NCBI RefSeq assembly: GCF_023656515.1
Contig: NZ_JAMOFV010000006.1
Location: forward strand, 934,336-998,335
DNA length: 64,000 nucleotides
Direction of reading: 5' to 3'
Origin: Clostridium swellfunianum
Lineage (GTDB): Bacteria; Bacillota; Clostridia; Clostridiales; Clostridiaceae
Part shown: positions 62,427 through 64,000 of the stretch, in pieces
Layout: each line of letters begins with the position of its first letter
Numbering within the stretch: the stretch's first letter is position 1
Translations under genes and position numbers: made by a program
Notes under the pieces: generated by a model
Databases searched by the model: none
Told to the model about the DNA's origin: nothing
What the model saw: only the letters and a program-made list of their open reading frames with translations

Positions 62427-63161
62427 ATGAAAAATGGCATAGTGAAAATTAATTATTTATATAACAGCAGTTTCAAGGTTGAGACTGAAAATTTTATTCT
62501 TATCTTTGATTACTATAATGAGGCTTCAAACTCTCATAAAAGAAACAGTAGCGGTGGAGTAATAGGTGAAGAAGATACTAATACAAACAAAAAAATCCTG
62601 GTCTTTGCAACTCACAGTCATGGAGATCATTTCAGTGAAGCTATTTTTAAATGGAGAGAGCAAAGAACGGACATTGAATATATATTAAGCCATGATATTG
62701 ATATTAAGCTAGTTTACCAGAAAGTAAATGTAATTGCTCCTTATGAACAATTAAGTGTATATGGGGCTCAGATAAAAGCTTTTGGTTCAACAGATTTAGG
62801 GGTATCTCTTTTAGTTAATGTTGATGGAATTAATATATTTCATGCAGGAGATTTGAACTGGTGGCATTGGTATGACGAAAGCACAGAATTTAATACTGAG
62901 ATGGAAAGGATGTTTAAGGAGGAAGTAGAAAAAATCAAAGGAGCTAAAATTGATGTGGCATTTTTTCCAGTTGACCCGAGACTTAGGGAAAGCTACGATT
63001 TAGGACCTTCATATTTTATCAAGGAAGTTCAGCCCAAATCCTTGATTCCTATGCATTTTAGAGAAGACTTTTATATAACAAAGGAATTTGCTTCGGCAAA
63101 TAAAGATAAGCCTGTTGAGATTTATCCTATAAACAAAAGAGGTGAGCAAATTTTTGTTTAA
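62427..63161 (+). CDS. metallo-beta-lactamase-fold hydrolase
   Basis: A 244-residue MBL-fold protein with the zinc motif THSHGDHF, then FHAGDLNWWHWYD and IPMHFRED as further ligands. It resembles the UlaG-like / YcbL-like group rather than glyoxalase II. The substrate is unknown. AAGAGGTG precedes the ATG. Confidence 0.87.
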   Translation: MKNGIVKINYLYNSSFKVETENFILIFDYYNEASNSHKRNSSGGVIGEEDTNTNKKILVFATHSHGDHFSEAIFKWREQRTDIEYILSHDIDIKLVYQKVNVIAPYEQLSVYGAQIKAFGSTDLGVSLLVNVDGINIFHAGDLNWWHWYDESTEFNTEMERMFKEEVEKIKGAKIDVAFFPVDPRLRESYDLGPSYFIKEVQPKSLIPMHFREDFYITKEFASANKDKPVEIYPINKRGEQIFV

Positions 63162-63249
63162 AACCCTCTATGAAAATATAAAGCTTTCAAGTATACTATT
63201 CTAGGACAAGTTGAACTTAGCCAAAATTGAATTAGTTTCGGGGGATAGT

Positions 63250-64000
63250 ATGAAAAAAATTGACATTAACAAACTAGTACTTGACATTATCATTGTAACT
63301 ATTGGCTGTATTTTAACCGCATTTTCTATTACATCAATATTAAAGCCTAATGGGCTTATAACAGGTGGAATTACTGGTATTTCAATAATACTTGAGAGTT
63401 TTATTCACATTAAGTATACATATATTTACTATGTATTATCTATTTTGGTTCTTTTATCAGCATGGCTTACAATGGGAAAGAAAGAAGCACTTAAAATAAT
63501 AACCCTTTCAATATTTTTTCCACTAGTTCTTATTGTACTTGAAAATATAGATTACAGTTTTATTCAGAATGATATGTTGCTATCCTGTGTATATTTTGGA
63601 ATAATCTATGGTCTAGGAGTTGGATTAGTGCTTAAGAGGGGCTTTTCCTTTGGAGGGACTGATACAATAGCTAAAGTTCTTCATTGCAAGCTATTCAACT
63701 TTATAAGTATAAGCGAAATACTTTTAGCTATTGACGGCGCTATTATTGCTTATTCAGCAATAGTTTACAGCAAGAATATAGCTTTATATGCTATAATTTC
63801 ACAGTTTATAACAATGAAGGTTATAGATTCAGTCATGTTTGGTTTTACTTCAAAAAAGGTTCAAATTGAAATAATAAGTTCAAAACATGAGGAGATTACT
63901 AATTATGTGCTCCACACCATTAGAAGAGGTGTAAGTACTTATGATATAAAAGGTGGCTATAATAAGCAGCTAAGACTTAAGCTTCAAATTGTTTGCTCAC
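63250..64000 (+). CDS. YitT-family membrane protein (partial)
   Basis: Begins MKKIDINKLVLDIIIVTIGC after GGGGGAT and runs off the window. The visible 250 residues have about five helices (with TSILKPNGLITGGITGISII, KRGFSFGGTDTIAKVL) and then the start of a soluble DUF2179 domain (VQIEIISSKHEEI...TIRRGVSTYDIKGGY). This is the YitT (DUF161-DUF2179) architecture, of unknown transport function. Confidence 0.88.
   Translation, partial: MKKIDINKLVLDIIIVTIGCILTAFSITSILKPNGLITGGITGISIILESFIHIKYTYIYYVLSILVLLSAWLTMGKKEALKIITLSIFFPLVLIVLENIDYSFIQNDMLLSCVYFGIIYGLGVGLVLKRGFSFGGTDTIAKVLHCKLFNFISISEILLAIDGAIIAYSAIVYSKNIALYAIISQFITMKVIDSVMFGFTSKKVQIEIISSKHEEITNYVLHTIRRGVSTYDIKGGYNKQLRLKLQIVCS

Overview
The window is low-G+C DNA with AGGAGG-type ribosome-binding sites, frequent TTG/GTG starts and many Rho-independent hairpins. 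Its gene content (DUF2680 protein, LevR-type sigma-54 activator, YesN/YesM two-component pair, stand-alone acetate kinase, GlnRS) fits a Gram-positive anaerobe of the Clostridium / Clostridiaceae type. No rRNA, tRNA, CRISPR array or complete transposase was seen.

Layout. (1) 1-4.4 kb: the end of an export or metal-handling ABC operon (FtsX-type permease plus ATPase), a secreted DUF2680 protein and a membrane polyferredoxin of the NapH type. (2) 4.6-30.3 kb: a 26-kb glycan and L-rhamnose utilisation island. It holds an AraC regulator, an L-arabinose/L-fucose isomerase-like enzyme, a large unclassified protein that may be a glycosidase, an SGNH esterase, an FAD oxidoreductase, GH130 and GH140-like enzymes, a YesN/YesM two-component system, an oligosaccharide ABC importer without its own ATPase, a GH106-like rhamnosidase, a second AraC regulator and rhaB-rhaA-rhaD. 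The island is bracketed by an 84-bp direct repeat of the 3' end of an SsuA-like gene: a fragment lies at the left border and the intact gene at the right. This is what an island inserted at the 3' end of a gene would leave. (3) 31.4-39.4 kb: a mannose-family PTS operon (EIIB, EIIAB, EIIC, EIID, DUF956) behind a sigma-54 promoter, with its LevR-type activator downstream. Between them lie a 161-bp MITE-like element and a tandem hairpin-forming leader repeat that also occurs in front of the EIIAB gene. (4) 39.4-45.3 kb: Rnk-like factor, amidase and the trehalose operon (EIIBC, TreC, TreR) with a clear operator pair. (5) 45.4-64 kb: housekeeping and stress genes, namely ackA, a glutaredoxin-like gene with an in-frame UGA (probable selenoprotein), msrA, a MarR-MATE pair, an EAL/YkuI protein, arginase, glnS, a DUF4153 membrane protein, endonuclease IV, a giant HK-REC-HK sensor, a VOC protein, an MBL-fold protein and a YitT-type membrane protein running off the end.

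How the parts work together. In the island, extracellular oligosaccharide would be bound by the lipoprotein at 20.3 kb, imported by the two permeases, then trimmed in the cytoplasm by the glycosidases and esterase, none of which shows a signal peptide. Released L-rhamnose would pass through RhaA, RhaB and RhaD. Two promoters, at 9.76 and 18.28 kb, share the same architecture and a 25-bp identical leader box, so they are probably co-regulated, plausibly by the YesN/YesM pair between them. The strongest single novelty is the UGA-containing glutaredoxin gene at 47.2-47.5 kb. A simple stop-to-stop reading truncates it and hides its proper start.
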